A stretch of DNA of 40,501 nt from SBAX01 sp964646605 (GTDB taxonomy: Bacteria; Planctomycetota; Phycisphaerae; UBA1845). Made by a program: the position numbers and the translations under genes. The notes beneath the pieces are model-generated. The model had not been told where the DNA came from. It saw nothing but the letters and a program-made list of their open reading frames with translations, and searched no databases. Position 1 is the stretch's first letter. The number at the start of each line of letters is the position of its first letter. Shown here one piece after another: positions 7,309 to 15,073 of this stretch. The stretch is taken from positions 1 to 40,501 of the forward strand of contig CAZYEX010000031.1 in the NCBI GenBank assembly GCA_964646605.1, read 5' to 3'.

Positions 7309-9678
7309 GTGTCGGTGATGGAGGACAGCGATCAGCAGCTTCTGGATCGTGCGGAGCGCGGCATCGGCGCGTACCTGCAAGCGCAGCGCGACGCGGGGCG
7401 CATCGCCGGAACGTACTACGACGACGCAGTCGCCAAGACCCTTCCCAACCTGCGGAAGTGGTTGCTGGCGTCGGAGCTGGACCGCATTTCGCCGAATCTG
7501 CGGGACGGTCTGCGGGACGCGATTCGCAAGCAGCAGTGGGAAGCGCTGACCAACGCCTACTCCCGCGACGTCAGCTTCGGCACCGGCGGCATCCGTGAGA
7601 AAATGGGGTCCCGCCGCGACGAAGTGCTCCGCCTGAAAAACGAAGGCATTCACGCCTCGATCATCAAGGGTCCCAACACCATCAACGACGTGGTCCTGCT
7701 GCTGACCTCCGCGGGCGTGGCGCGATTCGGCGTGCATCACAAGCCCGCTCTGAACCGGGTCGTCATCGGGTTCGATAGCCGGGTGCGCGGACAAGACTTT
7801 GCGCGATTGATCGCCAGCCTGTTCCTGGCCTACGACTTCACCGTCTATCTTTTCGACGAAGCCTGCATGTACCCCAGCGTGACCTTCGCCGTGCCGACCC
7901 TGCGGGCCGACATCGGCGTCTTCATCTCCGCCAGTCACAACGATTTCCGTTACAACGGATACAAACTCTCCTGCCAGAACGGCTCGCAGTTCGACCCCGC
8001 CCAGCGCGACGACCTTTATCAAAACTACATTCGCACGACGACCTTCGCGGACATCAAAACCTTGCCGTTGTCGGCGGCGCGGGAGGAGCGGCTGTGGTTT
8101 TTGGGCGGAGTGCCGAGCCGCGAGCGGCGGGAGATTCAGCGCGGCGAACACGCGGGGATGCCGGAGGGCGATCCCCTCCCGGATTGCGGCGACCGATACG
8201 CGGAGCGCGAGCATCGCATCATCGACCTGCATACGCTGCACATCGAACACCTCAAGGGATTTCTGTGCCGGCGGGTGATGATCACCGGCGCGCGGCGGCC
8301 GCTGAGCATCGCCTTCTCCGCCTTCAACGGTTCGGGACGCAAGGCCGTCCCGCGGTTGCTCGGCGAGGTCGGGTTCAAGAACGTCCGCCGCATCATGAAG
8401 CTCGACGCCCTCGACGGGATGTTCCCCGCGTTTTGCAGCGATCCAGGCAAGGAGCAACAGCCCGACCCCGGCGACTGGCGTGCGGCCGACATCGCCGTCG
8501 CGGCCTTTCAGGCGGAGTACCCGGGCGAATGGGAGGGCGTCGACCTGATGGTCGGCACCGACCCCGACGCCGATCGTTGCGGGGTAATCGTGAAAGTGCC
8601 CGAGCATCAGCGCCCGGCCTACCCACACCGAGGAACCGGCGAACTCCGCGATTATTCCCTGCTTTCCGCCGACGAGGCGTGGACGCTCATTCTCTGGTAT
8701 CGGCTGCAATTCGAGTTCGAACGCGACGGGGCCATCCGCGACGCGGAGACGAAGTTCATCGTTCTGTCTCACACCACGACGGATTTGCTGACCTGTTTGG
8801 CGACGAAGTTTGGATTGGGTGTTTTGAAAACGTGGGTCGGATTCGCGCAGCTTGCGGCCGGGACCCGGGCCGTGTGGGACTTGCACGACGGCAAGGACAC
8901 GCCGGGAATGACCGTCGGGGGCCGTTTGCCTGCCCATGACGAGGGTCGCCTCCGGACCACCGACACGGTCTGCAACCGCACGTTCCATTCGTGGATCGGG
9001 ATGGACGATCGGCGGAGGTCAATCAACATCGCAGCACTGGAACAGAGCAACGGGTTCACTCTTTTAGGGGGCCCGCCGCCCGACGCTCGATCGCTGGGGC
9101 GAGACGGGCACGTGCGCGACAAGGACGGCACGCTGGCGGCAGTTCTGGTGGCAGAGCTTGCCCAGTATGCGAAGCAGGAAGGCACCAACCTCCTCGACCT
9201 GCTCGACGAGAAAATCTATCTCGACCCCGCCATCGGCCTGTACGTCACACACTATGAACCCGACCCCCTCGACGGAGAATACGAAGGCTTGGCGGGGTAC
9301 ACCAAGAAACGCGAAATCCTGGAAAAGGCCGAGGCTCTCTTTGCCAAGATCAAATCGGGTGCCAACGGCAGCTTGTCTGCCAGTGTCCTCCGGCTAGGCG
9401 GCCTGCCCATCGTCGGGGCCACGGTCTATCCCACCGGCAAGTACGACGCCATCAACTACCCCGGTTTCCCGGATGAGGGGTACAGGTTCTACTTCGACGC
9501 CGATCGCCGTTCGCACCTGACCATCCGCCCCTCGGGAACCTCCAACGCCCTGCGTTTTCACGTCCAGCTTTTCGGCGGGCATCCGAGACGCGAACAACTG
9601 ATCCCCAAGAAGGCCGAGCTCCGGGTCACGGCTCTGAGGATCGTCGAGGACATCCGCCGCCTCATCGGAGCCGTCTAA
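7309..9678 (+). CDS. Phosphoglucomutase/phosphomannomutase family enzyme
   Basis: 789 residues. This is an alpha-D-phosphohexomutase, which interconverts the 1- and 6-phosphates of hexoses through a phosphoserine. The motifs appear in family order: an FGTGGIR start-of-fold motif near residue 90, the phosphoserine loop ISASHND (Ser209), the metal loop GTDPDADR (Asp418, 420, 422), and the phosphate-binding loop RPSGTSN (740-746). The protein is much longer than typical 450-620 residue members. The extra length lies between the Ser and metal loops and between the metal and phosphate loops. The Ser loop reads SASHND rather than the usual TASHNP. GTG at 7309 is taken as the start, with ATG at 7318 as an alternative. 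It may supply hexose-1-phosphate for envelope sugars made by the nearby membrane glycosyltransferases. Confidence 0.88.
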   Translation: MSVMEDSDQQLLDRAERGIGAYLQAQRDAGRIAGTYYDDAVAKTLPNLRKWLLASELDRISPNLRDGLRDAIRKQQWEALTNAYSRDVSFGTGGIREKMGSRRDEVLRLKNEGIHASIIKGPNTINDVVLLLTSAGVARFGVHHKPALNRVVIGFDSRVRGQDFARLIASLFLAYDFTVYLFDEACMYPSVTFAVPTLRADIGVFISASHNDFRYNGYKLSCQNGSQFDPAQRDDLYQNYIRTTTFADIKTLPLSAAREERLWFLGGVPSRERREIQRGEHAGMPEGDPLPDCGDRYAEREHRIIDLHTLHIEHLKGFLCRRVMITGARRPLSIAFSAFNGSGRKAVPRLLGEVGFKNVRRIMKLDALDGMFPAFCSDPGKEQQPDPGDWRAADIAVAAFQAEYPGEWEGVDLMVGTDPDADRCGVIVKVPEHQRPAYPHRGTGELRDYSLLSADEAWTLILWYRLQFEFERDGAIRDAETKFIVLSHTTTDLLTCLATKFGLGVLKTWVGFAQLAAGTRAVWDLHDGKDTPGMTVGGRLPAHDEGRLRTTDTVCNRTFHSWIGMDDRRRSINIAALEQSNGFTLLGGPPPDARSLGRDGHVRDKDGTLAAVLVAELAQYAKQEGTNLLDLLDEKIYLDPAIGLYVTHYEPDPLDGEYEGLAGYTKKREILEKAEALFAKIKSGANGSLSASVLRLGGLPIVGATVYPTGKYDAINYPGFPDEGYRFYFDADRRSHLTIRPSGTSNALRFHVQLFGGHPRREQLIPKKAELRVTALRIVEDIRRLIGAV

Positions 9679-9789
9679 GGCCGCTATTGACTGCATCGTC
9701 GCCCGAAGCTATTCTACCGGGGCGTTCGGGGTGGCATTGGGTCGCCCCGCTAGGCCATTTCGACCACACAGAATGGGAGGAGCTTTGCC

Positions 9790-10134
9790 ATGTTGAAAGG
9801 AAGAAAACCACGCGCGGGCAGTGCATCGGTAGGAACCATGTTCGCGGTCATCGGCGGTCTCGGGCTGTTGGCCTGGGTCGCCGCCGAGCCGAGGCCGGTG
9901 AACGCGCCGCCGGTCGAAGACGTGCAGGTCGACCCAACGGCGGAATCGGACGGGGAACCGATCTGCGAGGCAAAGCCTGACGCCCAGCCTCAGGCCGGGG
10001 GCTGCAAGCCGTGCAAGAATCGTCCCTGGTGTACATGCATTGCCACCATTGGAGACCGGACCGCGCCGCGGGTTTCGTGCGAGCCTTGCTGCTACTACGC
10101 TCCGTGGTTGCCGTATCCGTACTGCCTCGACTAA
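9790..10134 (+). CDS. Small membrane-anchored or secreted Cys-rich protein
   Basis: 114 residues. A strong ribosome site GGGAGGAG precedes the ATG. A basic N-terminus (MLKGRKPRAG) and one hydrophobic helix (about residues 15-32) form a signal or anchor. An acidic, Pro-rich linker follows, then a compact C-terminal half with nine cysteines, several in C-x-x-C or CC arrangements (GGCKPCKNRPWCTC, CEPCCYY). This suggests a small disulfide-rich or metal-binding extracytoplasmic domain. I do not recognise the family. It is convergent with the lipoprotein gene, with a perfect palindrome between them. Confidence 0.72.
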   Translation: MLKGRKPRAGSASVGTMFAVIGGLGLLAWVAAEPRPVNAPPVEDVQVDPTAESDGEPICEAKPDAQPQAGGCKPCKNRPWCTCIATIGDRTAPRVSCEPCCYYAPWLPYPYCLD

Positions 10135-10154
10135 TCCCTGCATGCAGTCATGGC

Positions 10155-10184
10155 GCCCCATCCGCGGCGCGCCGCGGATGGGGC
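10155..10184. terminator. Perfect 30-bp palindrome between convergent genes
   Basis: Arms of 14 bases (GCCCCATCCGCGGC and its complement) are separated by only two bases. It sits 20 bp after the stop of the small Cys-rich gene and 5 bp after the end of the opposing lipoprotein gene. It would form a very stable hairpin in either transcript, so a bidirectional terminator or transcript-end stabiliser is plausible. No T-tract follows. Confidence 0.5.
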
Positions 10185-10189
10185 CCGCC

Positions 10190-10873
10190 TTACGGGCCAG
10201 ACATAGCTGCAGATTTGTTGGCCGGGCTCGGAGATTCCTGCCGGTTCAGGGCTCCTTCTTCCGTTCGTGCGAGGAGCTTTTCTCCCCGCACGCGATCGGG
10301 GACGCCCGCGAACTCCCCGACCACGAGCACCGACGCATCTCCACTCCAACCCGTGAGCACGGAATAACTTTGTTGTCTTACGTAGAACCGAAACCGCCCG
10401 CGGAGCACACCGCGGCCGTAGTCCCATACGGAAAGGATTCCGTTTTGCGAACCGGCCCGCAGATGGGTAAACCCGGCCCGCAGGCGCATCCGGGCCGTGC
10501 GGCGATCCATGCGATAGTCCCGCCCCGTTCCCGCCGGAACGCCGGGCACGACCAGCGACAACACCGTTTCCTGCTCGAAGCTCTTTCCCAGCAGAGAACC
10601 GCGAAACTCCCGCAGGGTGATGCACAGTTCGTCCTTCTCGTTGACCCAGTAATAGCACTCTTGCGGCGTCTGACGGGTGAGAAGCGGACCGACGGCGCTC
10701 ATCCGTTTGGTGCCCAAGGGAACGGAGTAGATCAGCCCGTGGCCGGTGCAGCCGGCGGCCGCCATCAAGGCCGCGAGGATGACGAGACCGACGATTGCCA
10801 ATTTCCAATTGCCGATTGCCAATTGTCTAGCCAAGGAAATGCGGCTTTCGAATTGGCAATTGGAAATCGACAA
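10190..10873 (-). CDS. Putative lipoprotein of unknown function
   Basis: Up to 227 residues. A hydrophobic segment ends at LMAAAGC, a plausible though not perfect lipobox, followed by TGHGLIYSVPLGTKR. The mature part contains YYWVNEKDELCITLREF and RGRFRFYVRQQ, and resembles a beta-rich exported domain I do not recognise. The start is uncertain. The frame extends to a TTG at 10873, but everything upstream of about residue 30, including the basic n-region Q-L-A-I-G-N-W-K, is encoded by degenerate heptanucleotide repeats (10793-10885). A TTG within the repeats is a likely alternative. It lies downstream of glyA on the same strand. Confidence 0.65.
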   Translation of the reverse strand: MSISNCQFESRISLARQLAIGNWKLAIVGLVILAALMAAAGCTGHGLIYSVPLGTKRMSAVGPLLTRQTPQECYYWVNEKDELCITLREFRGSLLGKSFEQETVLSLVVPGVPAGTGRDYRMDRRTARMRLRAGFTHLRAGSQNGILSVWDYGRGVLRGRFRFYVRQQSYSVLTGWSGDASVLVVGEFAGVPDRVRGEKLLARTEEGALNRQESPSPANKSAAMSGP

Positions 10874-10885
10874 TCGGCAATCCGT
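10793..10885. repeat. Inverted patch of degenerate 7-bp repeats
   Basis: The left arm, 10793-10827, reads as five consecutive heptamers: GATTGCC AATTTCC, then AATTGCC GATTGCC, then AATTGTC. After a 23-bp non-repeat gap, five heptamers of roughly the complementary family (AATTGGC AATTGGA, then AATCGAC AATCGGC, then AATCCGT) occupy 10851-10885. The right arm ends directly at the glyA stop codon. The patch is much more AT-rich than its surroundings and can fold as one long imperfect hairpin. Confidence 0.85.
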
Positions 10886-12145
10886 CTAGAGCGGAAACTG
10901 TTCGCAGAGGGAGTGGACTTGGCCGCGGACGGATTCGATGACCGAGGCTTCGCCGCGGGCGCGAAGGAGGCGGTCGATCAGCCCGGCGACGGCGGTCATC
11001 TCCGGTTCCTTCATGCCCCGCGTGGTGACGGCCGGGGTGCCGATGCGCAAGCCGCTGGTTTGCGTCGGTTTGCGTTCGTCGAAGGGGATCATGTTCTTGT
11101 TGACCACGATGCCCGCGGCGACCAGCCAGTCCTCGGCCTGTTGACCGGTGACATCGGCGTAGGCAGGCCGCAGGTCGAGCAACATGAGATGGTTGTCCGT
11201 TCCGCCGGAGACCAAGCGATTGCCCTTGGAAACCAGGCCTTCGGCGAGGGCCCTGGCGTTGCGAAGAATCTGCTGTTGGTAGGTCTTGAACTCGGGTTGG
11301 AGGGCTTCGGCGAATGCCACGGCCTTGGCGGCGATGCAGTGCATGAGCGGTCCGCCCTGGGTACCCGGAAAGATGCGCGAGTCGATGGTCTTGGCGTGGG
11401 CCTCTTTGCACATGATGAATCCGCCGCGCGGGCCGCGAAGGGTTTTGTGGGTGGTGGAGGTGACGAACGCGGCGCTGGGCACGGGGCTGGGGTGCAATCC
11501 CACAGCGACCATGCCCGCGATGTGGGCGATGTCGGCCATGTGCAAGGCCCCGACTTCCGCGGCGATTTCGGAGAACTTGTCGAAGTCGATGGTCCGCGGA
11601 TAGGCGGACGCCCCGGAGAGGATCAGCTTGGGTTGATGGGCCTTGGCCAGGCGGCAGATCTCGGCGAAGTCGAACTGCTCCGTCTTCCGCTCCACGCCGT
11701 AGCTGACGATGTTGTAGAGCAGCCCGCTGATGTTGACCTTCAGTCCGTGCGAGAGGTGGCCCCCGTGGGCGAGGCTAAGTGACAGTATTGTGTCACCCGG
11801 CTTCAGGTAGGCGAGATAAACGGCGGCGTTGGCCTGACTGCCGGAGTGGGGCTGGACGTTGGCGTGGTCGCAGGCGAAGAGCTTTTTCACCCGCTGCCGG
11901 GCGAGTTCCTCGACGCCGTCCATGTTCTCGCAGCCGCCGTAGTAGCGCTTGCCGGGATACCCCTCGGCGTACTTGTTGGTGAACACGGAGCCCAGGGCCT
12001 GGAGCACGGCTCGGGACACGTGGTTCTCCGAGGCGATCAACTCCAGCGTGTTCTGCTGCCGCCGGACCTCGGCCTCCATCACCGGCAGAATCTCCGGGTC
12101 GGTCGCGGCGATGGCGGAAAAATCGTATTTGCTTGGCCCACCCAT
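10886..12145 (-). CDS. glyA: Serine hydroxymethyltransferase
   Basis: 419 residues. This PLP enzyme converts serine and tetrahydrofolate to glycine and methylene-tetrahydrofolate, the main cytoplasmic source of one-carbon units. It has the N-terminal NTLELIASEN motif, NKYAEGYPGKRYYGG, and the PLP-binding lysine Lys234 in TSTTHKTLRGPRGG. GTPAVTTRGM near the C-terminus is also diagnostic. The ATG at 12145 is chosen because GAGGGA lies nine bases upstream; the frame opens earlier at a GTG (12172). The length is standard. No riboswitch-like structure was recognised in the 210 bp upstream. Confidence 0.97.
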   Translation of the reverse strand: MGGPSKYDFSAIAATDPEILPVMEAEVRRQQNTLELIASENHVSRAVLQALGSVFTNKYAEGYPGKRYYGGCENMDGVEELARQRVKKLFACDHANVQPHSGSQANAAVYLAYLKPGDTILSLSLAHGGHLSHGLKVNISGLLYNIVSYGVERKTEQFDFAEICRLAKAHQPKLILSGASAYPRTIDFDKFSEIAAEVGALHMADIAHIAGMVAVGLHPSPVPSAAFVTSTTHKTLRGPRGGFIMCKEAHAKTIDSRIFPGTQGGPLMHCIAAKAVAFAEALQPEFKTYQQQILRNARALAEGLVSKGNRLVSGGTDNHLMLLDLRPAYADVTGQQAEDWLVAAGIVVNKNMIPFDERKPTQTSGLRIGTPAVTTRGMKEPEMTAVAGLIDRLLRARGEASVIESVRGQVHSLCEQFPL

Positions 12146-12355
12146 ACCGATCCCTCGCGTTTCCTTTCTCACAGCGCTGAGGTCAGGGTATCTCCGTTCT
12201 TGTTCAAAATCAAACGGGTGAACAGAACCGCGACAGTAAGGGAGCGGTCCATTCCGAAACCCGGGCAGGAGCGGGCACGGGACTCGCGGACAGCTTGGCG
12301 CTACTCAAAGCGCGGGGGAGCACGGCCTCATTCAATCGTCAGGTGTTCGCTGCTG

Positions 12356-12694
12356 TTATTCGCTAAGCGCGCGTCGCAGCTCGACGATCAGGGGAGGCAG
12401 GTGCAACTCGACAACATCCCAGAGGATGCCGAAGTCCACCTCATCATATCCATGGATCACTCGATTACGCATTCCGATGATGTCCTCCCAGGGTATCTGA
12501 GAATGACGTTTTCGCTCGGCTTCGCTCACGTGCGCCGCGGCCTCTCCGATGATTTCGACCAAACGCACCAAGGCGAGGTTCAGCTTACGATCGGCGTCCA
12601 GGTCTTGGCGTGCGTGCCCCCGAATCATGTCGACCGCTTCCACGGCATGGTCGAGCATGTGGCGGAGCCGCGTACGGTCATCGTGTCGCGTCAT
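12356..12694 (-). CDS. hepT: HepT-like HEPN ribonuclease toxin
   Basis: 112 residues of the DUF86/HepT family. The active-site motif Rx4HxY is present as RNRVIHGY near residue 80, preceded by an all-helical N-terminus with LVRLVEIIGEAA. HepT proteins are HEPN-fold RNases that are neutralised by a cognate MntA nucleotidyltransferase, which AMPylates the conserved Tyr. The gene starts 17 bp inside the upstream MntA-like gene, the usual antitoxin-toxin order. The assignment rests on motif and pairing; it may act as a stand-alone TA system. Confidence 0.88.
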   Translation of the reverse strand: MTRHDDRTRLRHMLDHAVEAVDMIRGHARQDLDADRKLNLALVRLVEIIGEAAAHVSEAERKRHSQIPWEDIIGMRNRVIHGYDEVDFGILWDVVELHLPPLIVELRRALSE

Positions 12695-12986
12695 ATTGCA
12701 CCACCGCTTCGGCGAGCACTTCCTCCCGGAAGTATCTGCTCAGAAACCCCGGCGTGTTGAGGTCCACTTTGCGACCGAGAAGATCCGAAAGTTCACGCTC
12801 CATCGCAAAGAACCGCAGGCCGACGCGGCTGTCGGGCTCGAACTCCACCAACACGTCGATGTCGCTTTCAGGCCCGAAGTCGTCGCGCAGAATCGACCCG
12901 AACAACGACAGCCGCTTTACGCCGTGCCGCCGACAAAACTCCGCGATCGGCTCGTGCGGAATCTTGATCCCGCTCAGTGTAACCAT
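12678..12986 (-). CDS. mntA: MntA-like minimal nucleotidyltransferase antitoxin
   Basis: 102 residues from the ATG at 12986, which has GGAG ten bases upstream; an ATG at 13019 is in frame but unsupported. The polymerase-beta-type signature GSx10DxD is present (GSILRDDF...SDIDVLVEF). The C-terminal half has LLGRKVDLNTPGFLS, typical of MntA-type proteins. Members transfer AMP to the Tyr of HepT and so neutralise it. It overlaps hepT by 17 bp. Confidence 0.88.
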   Translation of the reverse strand: MVTLSGIKIPHEPIAEFCRRHGVKRLSLFGSILRDDFGPESDIDVLVEFEPDSRVGLRFFAMERELSDLLGRKVDLNTPGFLSRYFREEVLAEAVVQYDATR

Positions 12987-13100
12987 GGTGTCGCTCTCCG
13001 CCGTTCCATCGAGCATCACGCCGGGCGGGTCATCGACCCGCCGAAACCCGCTTCAATCATTGTCGGGTCGGTTGACCCGACCTACACGACTCATGTCTCT

Positions 13101-13742
13101 CTACGACTGGGGCGTTGCGCCCGCTGACATATCGTCAAGATGCGTCTTGATTCGTCGCTCATTGATGAAGACGACAATCGAAACGGTCAATGTCGCAATC
13201 GCGACCAATATGACCCACGGGGACCTACAGAAAGACCAAAACTTGAGTTCCTCAGTGAAGCTGTGTGCCTCAGCGAAGAAAGTGATGGTAACTGTCCCAA
13301 GTGATACGAGCCAATAAACAGCAAGATCCAAGACATGACCGTTGGGCCCGAACGTTCGGTATCCTGAACACCGTGTATTAGGAGCCTTACGCCAGCGCCG
13401 GTGCTGTTGAAATCCTAAGATATCCTCAAGTTCCCATATCCGATGTAATTTGGACAAATAGATTTGTCTATTGTGATGGGCGTAGAACATCCAAACAGAC
13501 ATAAGAAGCGTGACTGCGAGTGCAATCGGTTCGAGAGTTTCCGACTGGATCGCTTTTTCAATGATGAAGCCCCAAAGCACGGTGATTCCCGCAATCAGCA
13601 CCGCTCCTACATGCCAAGAGTAGTTATCGTAATGAAGATACGCATCCTGTGTTGCAGTATATTCTACAAGGAAATGTTGTGTATTTGCTTCGTCGGGTCT
13701 ATGAGTTGTCACGTTTCCTGATTCATTCATACTCGTAACCAT
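13101..13742 (-). CDS. Four-helix integral membrane protein of unknown function
   Basis: 213 residues from the ATG at 13742 (GAGGCGG upstream); an ATG at 13730 is an alternative. The long upstream extension of this frame only shadows the next gene. There are four predicted membrane segments, as two hairpins: VGAVLIAGITVLWGF, IALAVTLLMSVWMF, LAVYWLVSLGTVTITFF and WVILVAIATLTVSIVVF. A conserved-looking N-terminal motif, E-Y-T-A-T-Q-D-A-Y-L-H-Y-D-N-Y-S-W, and a soluble 60-residue loop (RIWELEDILGFQQHRRW) separate them. The gene is visibly less GC-rich than its neighbours, suggesting recent transfer. It sits between HepT/MntA and another nucleotidyltransferase gene. I do not recognise a named family; a defence-linked effector is possible but only inferred from context. 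Confidence 0.72.
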   Translation of the reverse strand: MVTSMNESGNVTTHRPDEANTQHFLVEYTATQDAYLHYDNYSWHVGAVLIAGITVLWGFIIEKAIQSETLEPIALAVTLLMSVWMFYAHHNRQIYLSKLHRIWELEDILGFQQHRRWRKAPNTRCSGYRTFGPNGHVLDLAVYWLVSLGTVTITFFAEAHSFTEELKFWSFCRSPWVILVAIATLTVSIVVFINERRIKTHLDDMSAGATPQS

Positions 13743-13792
13743 TTCGATCCGCCTCAACAGCGCCTCGCGCAGGCGCGTACATCTCGATGGAC

Positions 13793-14365
13793 TTACCCCG
13801 TCGGCTCCTCGTATTCCTTGTCGTTGGCCTGGTCCCAGCACTCGCCGTAGGCCGATCGGATGATCGGGTCGAGCTTCTCCGCAAACGATCCGGGAAGGTT
13901 GTTCCGGCGGATCAGTTCGACCACATCGCCCCAATCCTTGTAGCGCCAGGTCACCAGCTTGAGCTCGATCAGCCGGGCGAGCGACACCGTCCGCAGGTCG
14001 GCATGGACCTCGGCCTCCGCGGGGTTGGGGAAACGCACCGACGAATTCCTCTTGGCGTTTCCCGCGATCTGTCCGGCGATCCACACGTCGATGGTCACGT
14101 CGGTGGCCGGGTCGAGGAAGTGGCGGGGCAGCTTGGGCAGACCTCGATAGGCACGGCCCGCGAATTGCGCCTTGAACCGGTCGAAGTCGGTGGGGGTGAG
14201 CACGATGTCCACGTCGATGGTCTGTCGCGGATAGTTGTAGGCGTTGAGGGCCAGTCCGCCGATGACGACGTAGTCGAGCCCGGACTCGCCCAGTCGCCGC
14301 TCCAGTTCGCGCAGCGTGTCCCAGACCCGCCCGGCCTTCTCAAAGAACATCCCGGCCTCCGTCAT
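13793..14365 (-). CDS. Nucleotidyltransferase-fold protein (AbiEii/DUF6036-like)
   Basis: 190 residues from the ATG at 14365. The ATG at 14350 has an equally good GGAGG site, and the frame extends to 14392. The core motif DYVVIGGLALNAYNYPRQT followed by IDVDIVLT is the GG...DxD variant of the nucleotidyltransferase fold seen in AbiEii-type toxins and related stand-alone proteins. SLARLIELKL and YKDWGDVVELI in the second half match that group. It probably transfers a nucleotide to a protein or tRNA target, but the substrate is unknown. No obvious partner is adjacent except another MNT gene (14400-14783) and the membrane protein downstream. Confidence 0.78.
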   Translation of the reverse strand: MTEAGMFFEKAGRVWDTLRELERRLGESGLDYVVIGGLALNAYNYPRQTIDVDIVLTPTDFDRFKAQFAGRAYRGLPKLPRHFLDPATDVTIDVWIAGQIAGNAKRNSSVRFPNPAEAEVHADLRTVSLARLIELKLVTWRYKDWGDVVELIRRNNLPGSFAEKLDPIIRSAYGECWDQANDKEYEEPTG

Positions 14366-14399
14366 CCAATGAACTCCCGATCGAGCGATCATGGTTGTT

Positions 14400-14783
14400 T
14401 CAGCGACGGGTTCTCAGCCCGGCAACCCCATCCGTCCCAGTTGCCGCATTGTGCATCTTGATGTAGCGACCGCGTCGTTCATAAAGCACGCTGCCGCGAT
14501 CGAAGGCCTCGCAAATCAAGGGGTCGTGCTCCGAGTAAAACCGCTTCGCGTCGTCCGGTCGCCGGGCGATGAGGTCGATGGGGAAGTCGGGTGAAACTCG
14601 CGTGAGGATCTCCACGGCCTTGCGGAGACCGCTGCCCTCAAATGGCAGGATCACCAGCAAATCCACGTCGGAGTCCTCGTGCGGCGTGCCGTAGGCGTGG
14701 GAGCCGAAGAGGATAATCTTGTCGGGATGGAACTCCTCGGCGATGCGGCGAGTGAGTTCCTGGATTTCGTTCAAGGCGACCAT
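14400..14783 (-). CDS. MNT-type nucleotidyltransferase domain protein
   Basis: 127 residues from the ATG at 14783; a longer frame to 14810 is less likely because the paralogue at 21609-21926 also begins MVA. Signature GSx10DxD: GSHAYGTPHEDSDVDLLV. Stretches such as RRIAEEFHPDKIILFGSHAYG are almost identical in the two paralogues, and the nucleotide match is also high there, so the copies are recently related. The 21.6-kb copy has a HEPN partner; this one does not, and a partner may have been lost. Confidence 0.83.
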   Translation of the reverse strand: MVALNEIQELTRRIAEEFHPDKIILFGSHAYGTPHEDSDVDLLVILPFEGSGLRKAVEILTRVSPDFPIDLIARRPDDAKRFYSEHDPLICEAFDRGSVLYERRGRYIKMHNAATGTDGVAGLRTRR

Positions 14784-14922
14784 ACGCGGCGCTCCCGTTC
14801 CTTCGGCCAAGGGTTATTATAGGCCGGCGGGACGAGGTTGGAACCCCCACTCGTCCGGATGGCGCTCACGCGCGTCCGTGCCACTTGCGGCGGGACCGTG
14901 GGCGCGCCGTTGCGCGGTCACC

Positions 14923-15013
14923 GATCCGAGCCCGGAGCGCGAGCGACGGGTCCGCGTTTCTGGCCGCTCAGGACCCCGCGCCGGCCCGTGACGCTTCGCG
15001 TAAAGGGGGGCCG
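14923..15013. repeat. Dispersed GC-rich intergenic repeats
   Basis: Two repeat words lie in the 290-bp gap before the peroxiredoxin gene. One is a GATCCGAGCCCGGAGCG-type element (14923-14950), which recurs at 36822-36848 with three mismatches and, inverted and degenerate, at 15859-15885. The other is a 25-bp word beginning TGACGCTTCGCGTAAAGG (14989-15013) that is repeated exactly at 15786-15810. No gene is visible between 14784 and 15073. Confidence 0.75.
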
Positions 15014-15073
15014 CTTGGGGCTCGGATTCGGGCGGCGGTTGCGTGCCGGTGTCGAGAATCTATCATCGGGCGA

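Noticed and set aside
12146..12355. Glycine or other riboswitch upstream of glyA
   Set aside because: No paired conserved motifs or plausible aptamer stems were seen in these 210 bp.
13743..14084. N-terminal extension of the four-helix membrane protein
   Set aside because: It is Arg/Pro-rich and lies antisense-frame within the nucleotidyltransferase gene; the ATG at 13742 has a ribosome site.
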